NCBI RefSeq assembly: GCF_900187285.1
Contig: NZ_LT906470.1
Location: 1,131,501 to 1,195,500, forward strand
From: Veillonella rodentium
Lineage (GTDB): Bacteria; Bacillota; Negativicutes; Veillonellales; Veillonellaceae
Reading direction: 5' to 3'
DNA length: 64,000 nucleotides
The translations under genes and the position numbers were made by a program. Shown here piece by piece: positions 39,026-47,365 of this stretch (positions are counted from its first letter, which is position 1; every line of letters begins with the position of its first letter). The notes below the pieces were generated by a model, which saw only the letters and a program-made list of their open reading frames with translations, was not told the origin of the DNA and did no database searches.

Positions 39026-41116
39026 ATGAGTAACAACTCAAATACGAGAGCTCGCCGCCGCGCATCAAGCGGCAGCAGTTCTGAACAGAAGAAAACCAAT
39101 AGAAAACGTTTCTTTTGGATTATCACTCTTCTCATAATACTCATCGTAGCGGGTGGTGGTTGTGGTTTTATCAGTGCCACTCTATCAAATTTACCGGATG
39201 TTTCGAACGTAAGACCTTCTGCATCATCTCAAATTTATGATGTTCACGGTGATCTCATCACTACAGTCCATTCAGTGGAAAACAGATTACCGGTACCACT
39301 CAAGGATGTACCGAAAGATCTGCAGGATGCCTTCATCGCTACAGAAGACTCTCGTTTCTATTCCCATCATGGCATTGACCCAATCGGGATTTTGCGTGCC
39401 GTATGGGTTAATATTATTCATAGCGGTGTTTCTGAAGGCGGTTCTACAATTACACAGCAACTTGCCAGAGGTATGTTCTTAACACAAGACAGAACACTGA
39501 AACGTAAAATCTCGGAAGCGCTCTTAGCGATAAAAATTGAACAGAACTATACAAAACAAGAAATTCTTGAAATGTATATGAATCAAATTTACTTCGGTCA
39601 AGGTGCTTATGGTGTACAGTCCGCATCGCATGTATACTTCGGCAAGGATGTACAGGATTTGACATTGGCTCAAGCCGCTCTCATTGCCGGTCTTCCTCAA
39701 AGCCCTAACTACTACTCTCCGTTCAATAACTTAGAGGAAAGTAAAAAACGTCAGGCGATCGTATTGGGTCAAATGGTTAAATACGGTTATATTACACAAG
39801 AACAAGCCGATGAAGCTCGTCAAGCCGATTTGGGACTGATTGCTAAGCAAGAACAGGCTCATGAAGATTCAAATGCGTCATACTTTATCAACTATGTTAT
39901 TTCTCAGGTTTCTGAAAAATATGGTGATGATGCTATCTATAAAGATGGGCTTAAAATCTATACAACGTTAGATATGAATGCTCAGAATGCAGCTGTCGCA
40001 GCTATGCAAAACCTACCTAGCTTTTACAATGATCAAAATGGTCTACAACAACCGCAAGGTGCCATTGTGGCCATGAATCCGCATAACGGGTATATCGTAG
40101 CCATGGTCGGCGGTCGCGGTGATGATGCCTTTAACCGTGCGACACAGGCGGAACGTCAGCCGGGTTCTGCTATGAAACCGTTTGTATACCTAGCGGCGAT
40201 TCAAAGCGGTAAAACTCCCGGCTCCATCGTCGATGACAGTCCGGTCGATTTCAACGGTTGGCGTCCACAGAACTATGAAAAAGAATTCAACGGCGAGATT
40301 ACATATCGTTATGCACTACAACACTCAGTTAACGTAGCGACTATTAAAATTGCCGATGAAATAGGCATGTCTAAGATTCTCCGTTTAGCAAAAGATATGG
40401 GTATTACTACTCTCACTGATAATGATAACAACTTGTCCACGGCTATCGGCGGTCTAACACATGGTGTAACACCTCTCGAAATGGCACAGGCATACGGTGT
40501 ACTCGCAAATGGCGGTATCAAGGTGCAGCCTACTGCCATCGTTAAAATCGTAGACAGAAACGGTCAAATTGTAGAGGAAAATTCAATTCAGGAAAAACGC
40601 ATTATCGAAGAAAAAGATGCGGCTATTTTAACCAATATGCTTGAATCCGTAATCAATGGCGGTACCGGTGGCAATGCAGCAATCGGACGACCTGTAGCCG
40701 GCAAGACAGGTACTACAGATGACTCCAAAGATGCCTGGTTCGTAGGTTATACGCCTGACTTAGTCGCTGCCGTATGGATGGGTGATGATTATGGTACGGA
40801 AACATTGCACGGTATCACAGGCGGTACCACACCGGCTATTATCTGGGCTCAATTTATGAGCAATGCACTTGCCAATACACCTGTATCCGATTTTAGTGTC
40901 CCTGCCAGCGCACAGTCAGCGGTTCAGGAAGGTTATCGAAATCCTGTAAAAGAAACACCTAAACAGGAAGAAGTGAGAGAAACTCGACAATCATCTGAAC
41001 GGGTAAGGAAAGATGAAAAAGTGAAAGAAGAAGAAAAGCCGTCTAAAGAAGAGGCTTCAGACTCAAAATCTCACTCATCTAAGAACTCAAAAAAATCCAG
41101 TAAAAAAGATCGTTAG
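39026..41116 (+). CDS. Class A penicillin-binding protein (PBP1a-like)
   Basis: 696 residues. A short basic cytoplasmic tail and a membrane anchor (about 30-55, FFWIITLLIILIVAGGG) precede a GT51 glycosyltransferase domain with IATEDSRFYSHHGID (Glu about 106) and GGSTITQQLARGMFL, then a transpeptidase domain with GSAMKPFVY (catalytic Ser about 381), SVN and KTGTT (about 559). A Lys/Glu/Ser-rich C-terminal tail (about 650-696) is low-complexity. It polymerises and cross-links peptidoglycan in the periplasm. Monocistronic on the plus strand. Confidence 0.96.
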   Translation: MSNNSNTRARRRASSGSSSEQKKTNRKRFFWIITLLIILIVAGGGCGFISATLSNLPDVSNVRPSASSQIYDVHGDLITTVHSVENRLPVPLKDVPKDLQDAFIATEDSRFYSHHGIDPIGILRAVWVNIIHSGVSEGGSTITQQLARGMFLTQDRTLKRKISEALLAIKIEQNYTKQEILEMYMNQIYFGQGAYGVQSASHVYFGKDVQDLTLAQAALIAGLPQSPNYYSPFNNLEESKKRQAIVLGQMVKYGYITQEQADEARQADLGLIAKQEQAHEDSNASYFINYVISQVSEKYGDDAIYKDGLKIYTTLDMNAQNAAVAAMQNLPSFYNDQNGLQQPQGAIVAMNPHNGYIVAMVGGRGDDAFNRATQAERQPGSAMKPFVYLAAIQSGKTPGSIVDDSPVDFNGWRPQNYEKEFNGEITYRYALQHSVNVATIKIADEIGMSKILRLAKDMGITTLTDNDNNLSTAIGGLTHGVTPLEMAQAYGVLANGGIKVQPTAIVKIVDRNGQIVEENSIQEKRIIEEKDAAILTNMLESVINGGTGGNAAIGRPVAGKTGTTDDSKDAWFVGYTPDLVAAVWMGDDYGTETLHGITGGTTPAIIWAQFMSNALANTPVSDFSVPASAQSAVQEGYRNPVKETPKQEEVRETRQSSERVRKDEKVKEEEKPSKEEASDSKSHSSKNSKKSSKKDR

Positions 41117-41152
41117 ACTATACAAGCAACTATAAGTCATAGATGTCACAGA

Positions 41153-41186
41153 GGGCGGAACACATTGTTCCGTCCTTTCTCTCTTT
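41153..41186 (+). terminator. Terminator of the class A PBP gene
   Basis: Stem GGGCGGAACA / TGTTCCGTCC, 3-base loop, followed by TTTCTCTCTTTC, 37 bases after the stop. Confidence 0.85.
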
Positions 41187-41191
41187 CATAT

Positions 41192-41230
41192 AAAAATGGT
41201 AGCGGATACAACGCATCCGCTACCATTTTC
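41192..41230. terminator. Bidirectional terminator, probably the original mutS2 terminator
   Basis: Perfect stem AATGGTAGCGGAT / ATCCGCTACCATT, with T-tracts on both strands (ATTTTTATATG on minus). Located just left of the IS; mutS2 is now about 1.2 kb away on the other side. Confidence 0.85.
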
Positions 41231-41256
41231 ACCATTATATTAATTTTATATTTATG

Positions 41257-42432
41257 CTTAATTGTAGAATGAAATTGAACAAATAAAAAATCCATAGTGA
41301 ACCTTGTGTTATGATTTAGGTGCCTAATCAAAATATAACCGAGGTAATCACTATGGACTACAATAATCATAACACGACATTACGCACAAACAAACACTTA
41401 AACTTCGAAGAACGATTTTATTTAGAAAAGAGAATCGTTCTAGGAGACAGTATTACTGCAATTTCACGTGCACTGGGCCGTTCCAGAACAACTATTTATA
41501 CAGAATTAAAACGCGGTACTGTAATTCAAATTCGACAAGGTAAATCGCAACTTGTATATTTAGCTGATTCTGGACAGGCAACCTATGAAAGACAACGTAT
41601 GGGCTCCTTTAATACCATGAGAGTTGGTGCTATAGAATCTTTTATAAATTGGATTGAAAGCAAAGTTCTAAATGATCATTGGTCCTTTGAGGCTGCTGTT
41701 GGATATGCTAAACATAAGGGTTTGTTTGTGCGTAATGAAATGGTTTGTGCTAAAACTTTATATAATTATCTTCACAAAGGTGTATTGGGAATAAAAGCAA
41801 TTGATTTACCATTGGTAGTACGGCGTTCCCAACGAAAATCTATTTCTAGAAAACATAAGCGAGAACTTGGTAAATCCATAGAGCTTCGTGATCCTAATAT
41901 TGAAACGCGCGAGGAATTCGGACATTGGGAATTAGATACCATCCGTGGAATAAAAGATAAGACAGACCATGTTTTAATCTCTTTACTTGAGCGTAAAAGC
42001 AGATTGTATGTGGCTTTACGATGTCCATCAGCACGGGCTACTGATGTAAAAGAAACACTGCATGCATGGTTAAAAATACGTTTAAAGATGTTAATCTAGC
42101 CTGCTTATGTAAAACAATAACTGCAGATAACGGTTTAGAGTTTTCAGAGATATCTGATTTAGAAAATGAAACTTTGTCTATTTATTTTGCTCGACCTTAT
42201 TCTGCTTGGGAACGTGGATCAAACGAAAGGCATAATGGTTTACTTCGTAGATGTATACCGAAAGGAATGCCAATAAAATCCGTTTCGGAGGAAACAATTC
42301 AACGAACACTTCAATGGTGTAATAATTTGCCACGCAAGATTCTAAATTATAGAACCCCTTTGGATGTCTTTCTTGAAGAAGTTAATAAAATTGTAGATTT
42401 GGATACTGTTCAATTTCATATTGCAATTTAAG
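41257..42432 (+). mobile_element. IS30-family insertion sequence
   Basis: About 1.18 kb. Terminal inverted repeats AATTGTAGAATGAAATTGAAC (41260-41280) and its partner AATTGCAATATGAAATTGAAC (reverse of 42408-42428) match at 18 of 21 positions. The TAA stop of the transposase frame lies at the very edge. The exact ends are uncertain by a few bases, and no target duplication is obvious. It sits between a terminator and mutS2. Confidence 0.88.
41353..42431 (+). pseudogene. IS30-family transposase, frameshifted
   Basis: Two frames, 41353-42099 and 42066-42431, together make a full IS30 transposase of about 355 residues: N-terminal HTH (LNFEERFYLEKRI ... ISRALGRSRTTIYTELKRG), then DDE catalysis: EFGHWELDTIRG (Asp), ITADNGLEF (Asp), SNERHNGLLRR (Glu). 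The break is in a run of five A (TGG TTA AAA ATA); one extra A or a -1 slip on the AAA codon restores WLKNTFKDVNLAC. IS30 elements normally encode one uninterrupted transposase, so this copy is probably inactive unless the A run supports slippage. Start ATG after GAGGTAATCACT. Confidence 0.85.
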
Positions 42433-42464
42433 ATCAATAAACGATATAAAAGTCTAAATAATAG

Positions 42465-44843
42465 TTATTTAAGTACTACATTAGTAGCCCCCGCACCGCC
42501 TTCATCATAACCGGCCGTTTCAAAGTGAGCCACGTGAGGTAATGTACGTAAATATTGATGGACACCTTCGCGCAATGCACCGGTTCCCTTTCCATGAATG
42601 ATACGCACTTGGTTAACGCCACCCAGCAACGCCTGGTCGATAAATCGGCCCACAGATACGGTCGCTTCATCTACGGTCTGACCGAGAATATTGATTTCCG
42701 TACGCACCTCTTTTTGTCGTTGCACGGCTGAACCGCCCATCCGCTTTCTAGTCTTAGGGATAGCAGCCCTTTGTTCACGTTCAAGCTTATGTCCTTCTTC
42801 TCGTGTTGCAGATTGTAATTCATTAATCTTAACGGTCGCGGTAAGTCCATTAATATCTACATTGACACGATTGCCCTTAACGGATAAAACCGTTCCCAAC
42901 GAACGCAACGTCGTCACATATACGGCCTGACCTACTTTAATAGCATCCGGCGTTAAGGTTTTGCGATCGTCATCCACCGGTGCATCCGGTACATATATAT
43001 TTGAAATCCCCTTACGGGCCGCATCAATTGAAGCTTGTCTCTTATCCTTATTTGTTTCAGAGAATTGAGATTTCAACTGCTTGATAATTGCCTCCCCTTC
43101 GACGCGTAAACTGCGTTTCATGGACTCCGCATCGGCTTGTGCCTTAGCTAAAATCTGCTTTCGCTTCTCATTAAACTGTTTTTTTTCTTTTTCTAATTGC
43201 CCCCGCATACGACGAGTCTCATCGAGTTCCTTTTTAAGGGCTCGCTCCCGCTCCGATGCCTTGCGCAATTGTTCATTCAAATCGGAAAGAACTTCCTCCA
43301 TTTCATGGCTGCCGAATTGCGATTTATACTCCGATGCACGAGCCACGATATCCTTAGGGAGTCCCAACCGCGCGGCAATGCTCAACGCATGACTGCTACC
43401 GGCTACACCGATATGTAAACGATAAGTCGGCTTTAATGTGCGTTCATCAAATTCCACATGACCATTTTCGATGCCTTCAGTATGATAGGCATAATTCTTA
43501 AGCTCATTATAATGAGTGCTGACCATCATAAGAGCGCCCTTTTGACGGAAGAATTCCAAAATAGATACCGCCAAAGCGCTCCCTTCTTCAGGGTCCGTAC
43601 CGGATCCGAGCTCATCGAGTAATACGAGATCATTAGGCCCACAATGTTTGATGATGGAAATAACCTGCGTCATATGCGCGGAAAACGTACTGAGACTGGC
43701 CTCAATACTCTGCTCATCCCCGATATCCGCAAAGATATTATGGAATATCGGCAACATGGAACCGTGATCAGCAGGAATAAACAGTCCACATTGATTCATC
43801 AAGCTTAATAAACCCAATGTCTTAAGTGATACCGTCTTACCGCCCGTATTGGACCCCGTAATCAAAAGGATTCGATATGATGTACCCAATTGAATATTTG
43901 TTGGTACTACCATATTGGCAGGAATCAATGGATGACGGGCGCACATGAGATTTACAGTTCGATCCGTGCTCAAAACGGCGGGCACACCTTTATATGCAAT
44001 GGCAAGACTCGCCTTGCCATATACAAATTCAATATGAGATACTCTTTCACAGGCATCCATCAAATCATTGCTATGCTGTTTTACAAGGGCTGAAAGTTCA
44101 CGATAAATACGTAATACTTCCTGTTCTTCACCAATCAAAGCCTCCTGTAATTCATTATTTAAATTTACCAAACGCATCGGCTCGATATACAAGGTATGCC
44201 CCGTTGCGGAACGGTCATGAATGAGTCCGTCAAAATATTGGCGATATTCTTGCTTTACAGGAATCACATAGCGGTTATTACGCTGTGTGATAATCGCTTC
44301 TTGAAAATACTTTTGATTGTCCTTGTCATGCAGGATAGCTTGTATATCATGCTTGATTTTATCGCGCGTTTTAACGATGGTATTACGGAGACTTGCCAGT
44401 TTAGGCGATGCCGTATCCAGCAATTCCCCTTTATCGTCAAAAACACGTCTGAAACGCTGTTCTAATCGATCTGTATTCGGCATATCCTGCACCCAAAGAG
44501 ATAACAATGGATACTCCATATACTTCGTTCTAAAGAACTTCGTCATCCGCTTATAAGCCCCTATAGTGGAATAAATATCCCACAAGGCTTCACGGGTGAG
44601 TACAAAATCCTTTCGGCTATTCTTACAGGATTCGCGGATATCATGCGTTCCACCCAATGGCTGTTCCACCTCGGTTTGTAACGACCGTACGGCTTCAGCG
44701 GTTTCATCAAGATTTTCCTGAATCTCTTTTATATCGGTCATCGGTTCCATCTGTATAGCCAGCTCTTTGGCAATACTGGAACTGCAATGTTGCTGCAATT
44801 GTTCTTTTATATGGTGAAAGTCTAATACATTTTCGTTAAACAA
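42465..44843 (-). CDS. mutS2: MutS2, endonuclease/translation-linked ATPase
   Basis: 792 residues. MutS-type core and clamp, ATPase with Walker A LITGSNTGGKTVSLK, LVLLDELGSGTDPEEG (Walker B), and STHYNELK. A long coiled coil follows (about 520-610, Lys/Glu/Arg-rich), a KOW-like linker, then the C-terminal Smr domain (NILGQTVDEA ... VRIIHGKGTGALREGV). MutS2 suppresses recombination and rescues collided ribosomes. It is 33 bases from the IS edge, and the stop codon is intact. Start: ATG after CGAGGTAGTACATT. Confidence 0.95.
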   Translation of the reverse strand: MFNENVLDFHHIKEQLQQHCSSSIAKELAIQMEPMTDIKEIQENLDETAEAVRSLQTEVEQPLGGTHDIRESCKNSRKDFVLTREALWDIYSTIGAYKRMTKFFRTKYMEYPLLSLWVQDMPNTDRLEQRFRRVFDDKGELLDTASPKLASLRNTIVKTRDKIKHDIQAILHDKDNQKYFQEAIITQRNNRYVIPVKQEYRQYFDGLIHDRSATGHTLYIEPMRLVNLNNELQEALIGEEQEVLRIYRELSALVKQHSNDLMDACERVSHIEFVYGKASLAIAYKGVPAVLSTDRTVNLMCARHPLIPANMVVPTNIQLGTSYRILLITGSNTGGKTVSLKTLGLLSLMNQCGLFIPADHGSMLPIFHNIFADIGDEQSIEASLSTFSAHMTQVISIIKHCGPNDLVLLDELGSGTDPEEGSALAVSILEFFRQKGALMMVSTHYNELKNYAYHTEGIENGHVEFDERTLKPTYRLHIGVAGSSHALSIAARLGLPKDIVARASEYKSQFGSHEMEEVLSDLNEQLRKASERERALKKELDETRRMRGQLEKEKKQFNEKRKQILAKAQADAESMKRSLRVEGEAIIKQLKSQFSETNKDKRQASIDAARKGISNIYVPDAPVDDDRKTLTPDAIKVGQAVYVTTLRSLGTVLSVKGNRVNVDINGLTATVKINELQSATREEGHKLEREQRAAIPKTRKRMGGSAVQRQKEVRTEINILGQTVDEATVSVGRFIDQALLGGVNQVRIIHGKGTGALREGVHQYLRTLPHVAHFETAGYDEGGAGATNVVLK

Positions 44844-44856
44844 TGTACTACCTCGT

Positions 44857-47277
44857 TTATAAAATACCTCTAAAATAATGACCCCTAGTTATAGGCGTAT
44901 CCTTGCCTACACTCTTAGGAGGGGCCTGTTTCTTTCCATGTTGAATGGCCACATAATCCGCCACGATATTACGTAATCTATTGGAATCCATATGGCGGCC
45001 ATCAATACGTAATATACGTAACCCCTTGCGCATCAACTCCGGCACATAAGAACGCATATCCATCTCATGACTGTTCATGATATGCATACGACAATACGGA
45101 TCTGTACGCAACGGGAAAACCTCCCCTTTTCGATCCCTTAACGCATAATCTTCAGTAACACATGGCATAGGACAGTTTTCTTTTTTTCCGGTACCCACGA
45201 AACCGGCAATAGCACAGTATTCGGAAATCATCATTTCCGTATACCCATGAACCATCACCTCCAAGGGCAATATGGTAGACCTTTGCAATTGTACTAACTG
45301 CGTCAGAGTTAATTCCAAAGATGGTGCAATACTGCTCATATTGAAATCCTGCCATACTGTTAAAGCACAACTATTAAATATATTAAGCCCCGTATCGGCT
45401 TCAATGGCTCCGTTATAATTTAAATCTCGAAGCCACAGTAATGCCTGCGGCACATGAACGGAAATGCTATCAGGTTTGGCCTCGACCATAGCCTGCAAGG
45501 TTTTCATATAGGCATCTACTTCATCATCTTTTACCACACGCGGTGTAGCAAATACGCAGATAACCTCATACTCTTTACAAAGCTTTGAAACCTTATCATA
45601 AACACGTGGTTCATAAGGTTTTCGTCGTAAACGATCACCACCGAAAATGATTTTCTTGGCTCCCCCTTCGATAGCGGCTAACACACCTTCCACTTCGTCT
45701 ACGCGAGCACTGATAATAGGCCCGTCATATTGAATACTTTGTTTAGCCACCATGGATGACATATCTCGGGGCTCTACGGATAATTCAGCCCATGAATCCT
45801 CATGACTCTTAATTAATAAAGATTCCAGAGCCTCAACAGCATCACGGCGCAATGTATTTAATACGCTGGCCGGCCACATGTATGGTCCCTCAGGAATCGA
45901 CATGGAACCTAATGTAAATAATGTATTACCCAAACGTCCCACCTGCTCAGTGACTTTTTCTAATGATGTGGGCTTATTATTGGCATATACCGGTTCAAAC
46001 TCACTAGATACAGTTACGCTGCGACCATCATTCAAAATGAATATGAGTTCTGTAAAAGCTCGCTCCTTTTCCTCATTTATCGACAGATATCCATGAACTT
46101 CAAGTTTTGCCGTAAAAACCTGTAAACCACGCTGCTTTTGTGATTTAGGTGCAGACGCCAGATACACTTGTCCTGCTGCAAAGCCTTCGTCAGGTTTACC
46201 CATAAAATGTTTATCATCAATTATCGACCAGTTTTGATCGATTTGATAATATGTAATGCCTCCCGATGATTGCATCACCTTCAGTAATGAACCCTTTTCA
46301 ATGGGCTCAGTAAGAATTAGATGAACTCGTCCCTTTTTAATGACTGCCTCGCCAATAGGTTTCCCTTGATTATTTGGAGCTACAACAGTCATCATGGACC
46401 TTCCTACATGATCTGTTAAATAATCTGTAGAAAATCCCCGATTAAAGCCTGCCGCCAATGCATCAGCATCGGATGATTCCATATGAGCCGTATCCAGAAT
46501 ATGTCGATATGTGCCGATAACCTGTCGAACATAGGACACCTTTTTCATACGTCCTTCCACCTTAAATGACGTAACCCCTGCCGCAACCAGTTCATTCATA
46601 TGCTCACTATAATTTAAATCCTTGGGACTCAGTAAATAGGTTTCATGCTTCGGTAATAGGCTCATTCCCGATGAATCCAGCAATTCATAAGGTAGACGAC
46701 AAGGCTGCGCACAGGCACCGCGATTACCGCTACGTCCGCCGATGAAAGAACTCATCAAGCATTGCCCCGAATAGCACACACATAAGGCACCGTGCACAAA
46801 AACTTCAATCTCCGCAGTACAGTTTTTACAAATATGTTCGATTTCTGAAAGGCTCAATTCTCGCGCCAACACGACACGTGTAAAACCGAGACTTTCATAA
46901 AAACGAACAGCATCGAGTGTGGCCGCCGTCATCTGCGTACTGCCGTGAAGATGCAACTTAGGGGCCACCTGTTGTGCTAATTTAGCCACAGCCAAGTCTT
47001 GCACGATGATAGCATCGACACCGATACGCTCTAACTCCTTCAAATACTCAGCAAGAGCCGTAAGTTCAGAATCACCAATCAGGATATTTACCGTAACATA
47101 AACGGACACATCCAATATGTGCGCCAGACGGATGGCCTCCGACAGCTCATCAATACCGAAATTCGCTGCATGAGCACGTGCGTTAAAGCCCTTACCGCCT
47201 AGATAAATTGCATCCGCCCCGGCCTCTAACGCGGCTATGAAGTTTTCCATCGTACCGGCAGGAGCCAATAATTCCAT
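44857..47277 (-). CDS. U32-family peptidase-like protein (RlhA/YdcP-like)
   Basis: 806 residues. N-terminal U32 barrel: MELLAPAGTMENFIAALEAGADAIYLGG, VFVHGALCVCYSGQCLMSSFIGGRSGNRGACAQPCR (Cys residues for a probable Fe-S cluster), and PKDLNYSEHMNELVAAGV, followed by a DUF3656-like region and a second U32-like barrel at the C-terminus. E. coli RlhA of this group hydroxylates 23S rRNA; peptidase activity is doubtful. It starts 79 bases past the pheT terminator and reads into mutS2. Confidence 0.85.
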   Translation of the reverse strand: MELLAPAGTMENFIAALEAGADAIYLGGKGFNARAHAANFGIDELSEAIRLAHILDVSVYVTVNILIGDSELTALAEYLKELERIGVDAIIVQDLAVAKLAQQVAPKLHLHGSTQMTAATLDAVRFYESLGFTRVVLARELSLSEIEHICKNCTAEIEVFVHGALCVCYSGQCLMSSFIGGRSGNRGACAQPCRLPYELLDSSGMSLLPKHETYLLSPKDLNYSEHMNELVAAGVTSFKVEGRMKKVSYVRQVIGTYRHILDTAHMESSDADALAAGFNRGFSTDYLTDHVGRSMMTVVAPNNQGKPIGEAVIKKGRVHLILTEPIEKGSLLKVMQSSGGITYYQIDQNWSIIDDKHFMGKPDEGFAAGQVYLASAPKSQKQRGLQVFTAKLEVHGYLSINEEKERAFTELIFILNDGRSVTVSSEFEPVYANNKPTSLEKVTEQVGRLGNTLFTLGSMSIPEGPYMWPASVLNTLRRDAVEALESLLIKSHEDSWAELSVEPRDMSSMVAKQSIQYDGPIISARVDEVEGVLAAIEGGAKKIIFGGDRLRRKPYEPRVYDKVSKLCKEYEVICVFATPRVVKDDEVDAYMKTLQAMVEAKPDSISVHVPQALLWLRDLNYNGAIEADTGLNIFNSCALTVWQDFNMSSIAPSLELTLTQLVQLQRSTILPLEVMVHGYTEMMISEYCAIAGFVGTGKKENCPMPCVTEDYALRDRKGEVFPLRTDPYCRMHIMNSHEMDMRSYVPELMRKGLRILRIDGRHMDSNRLRNIVADYVAIQHGKKQAPPKSVGKDTPITRGHYFRGIL

Positions 47278-47317
47278 GAAGAGTCCTTTCTATCTTACTA
47301 AAGGTATAACTATAGTA

Positions 47318-47350
47318 CTAAAAGGGTTTACCATACGGTAAACCCTTTCA
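47318..47350 (-). terminator. Terminator of pheT
   Basis: Stem AAAGGGTTTACC / GGTAAACCCTTT, loop CGTATG on the minus strand with a T-containing tail. It separates pheT from the U32 gene. Confidence 0.85.
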
Positions 47351-47365
47351 ATATACTGCTTGAGA

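Noticed and set aside
42408-42432. A target-site duplication flanking the IS
   Set aside because: The bases outside the inverted repeats do not match on the two sides; the exact element end is uncertain by a few bases.
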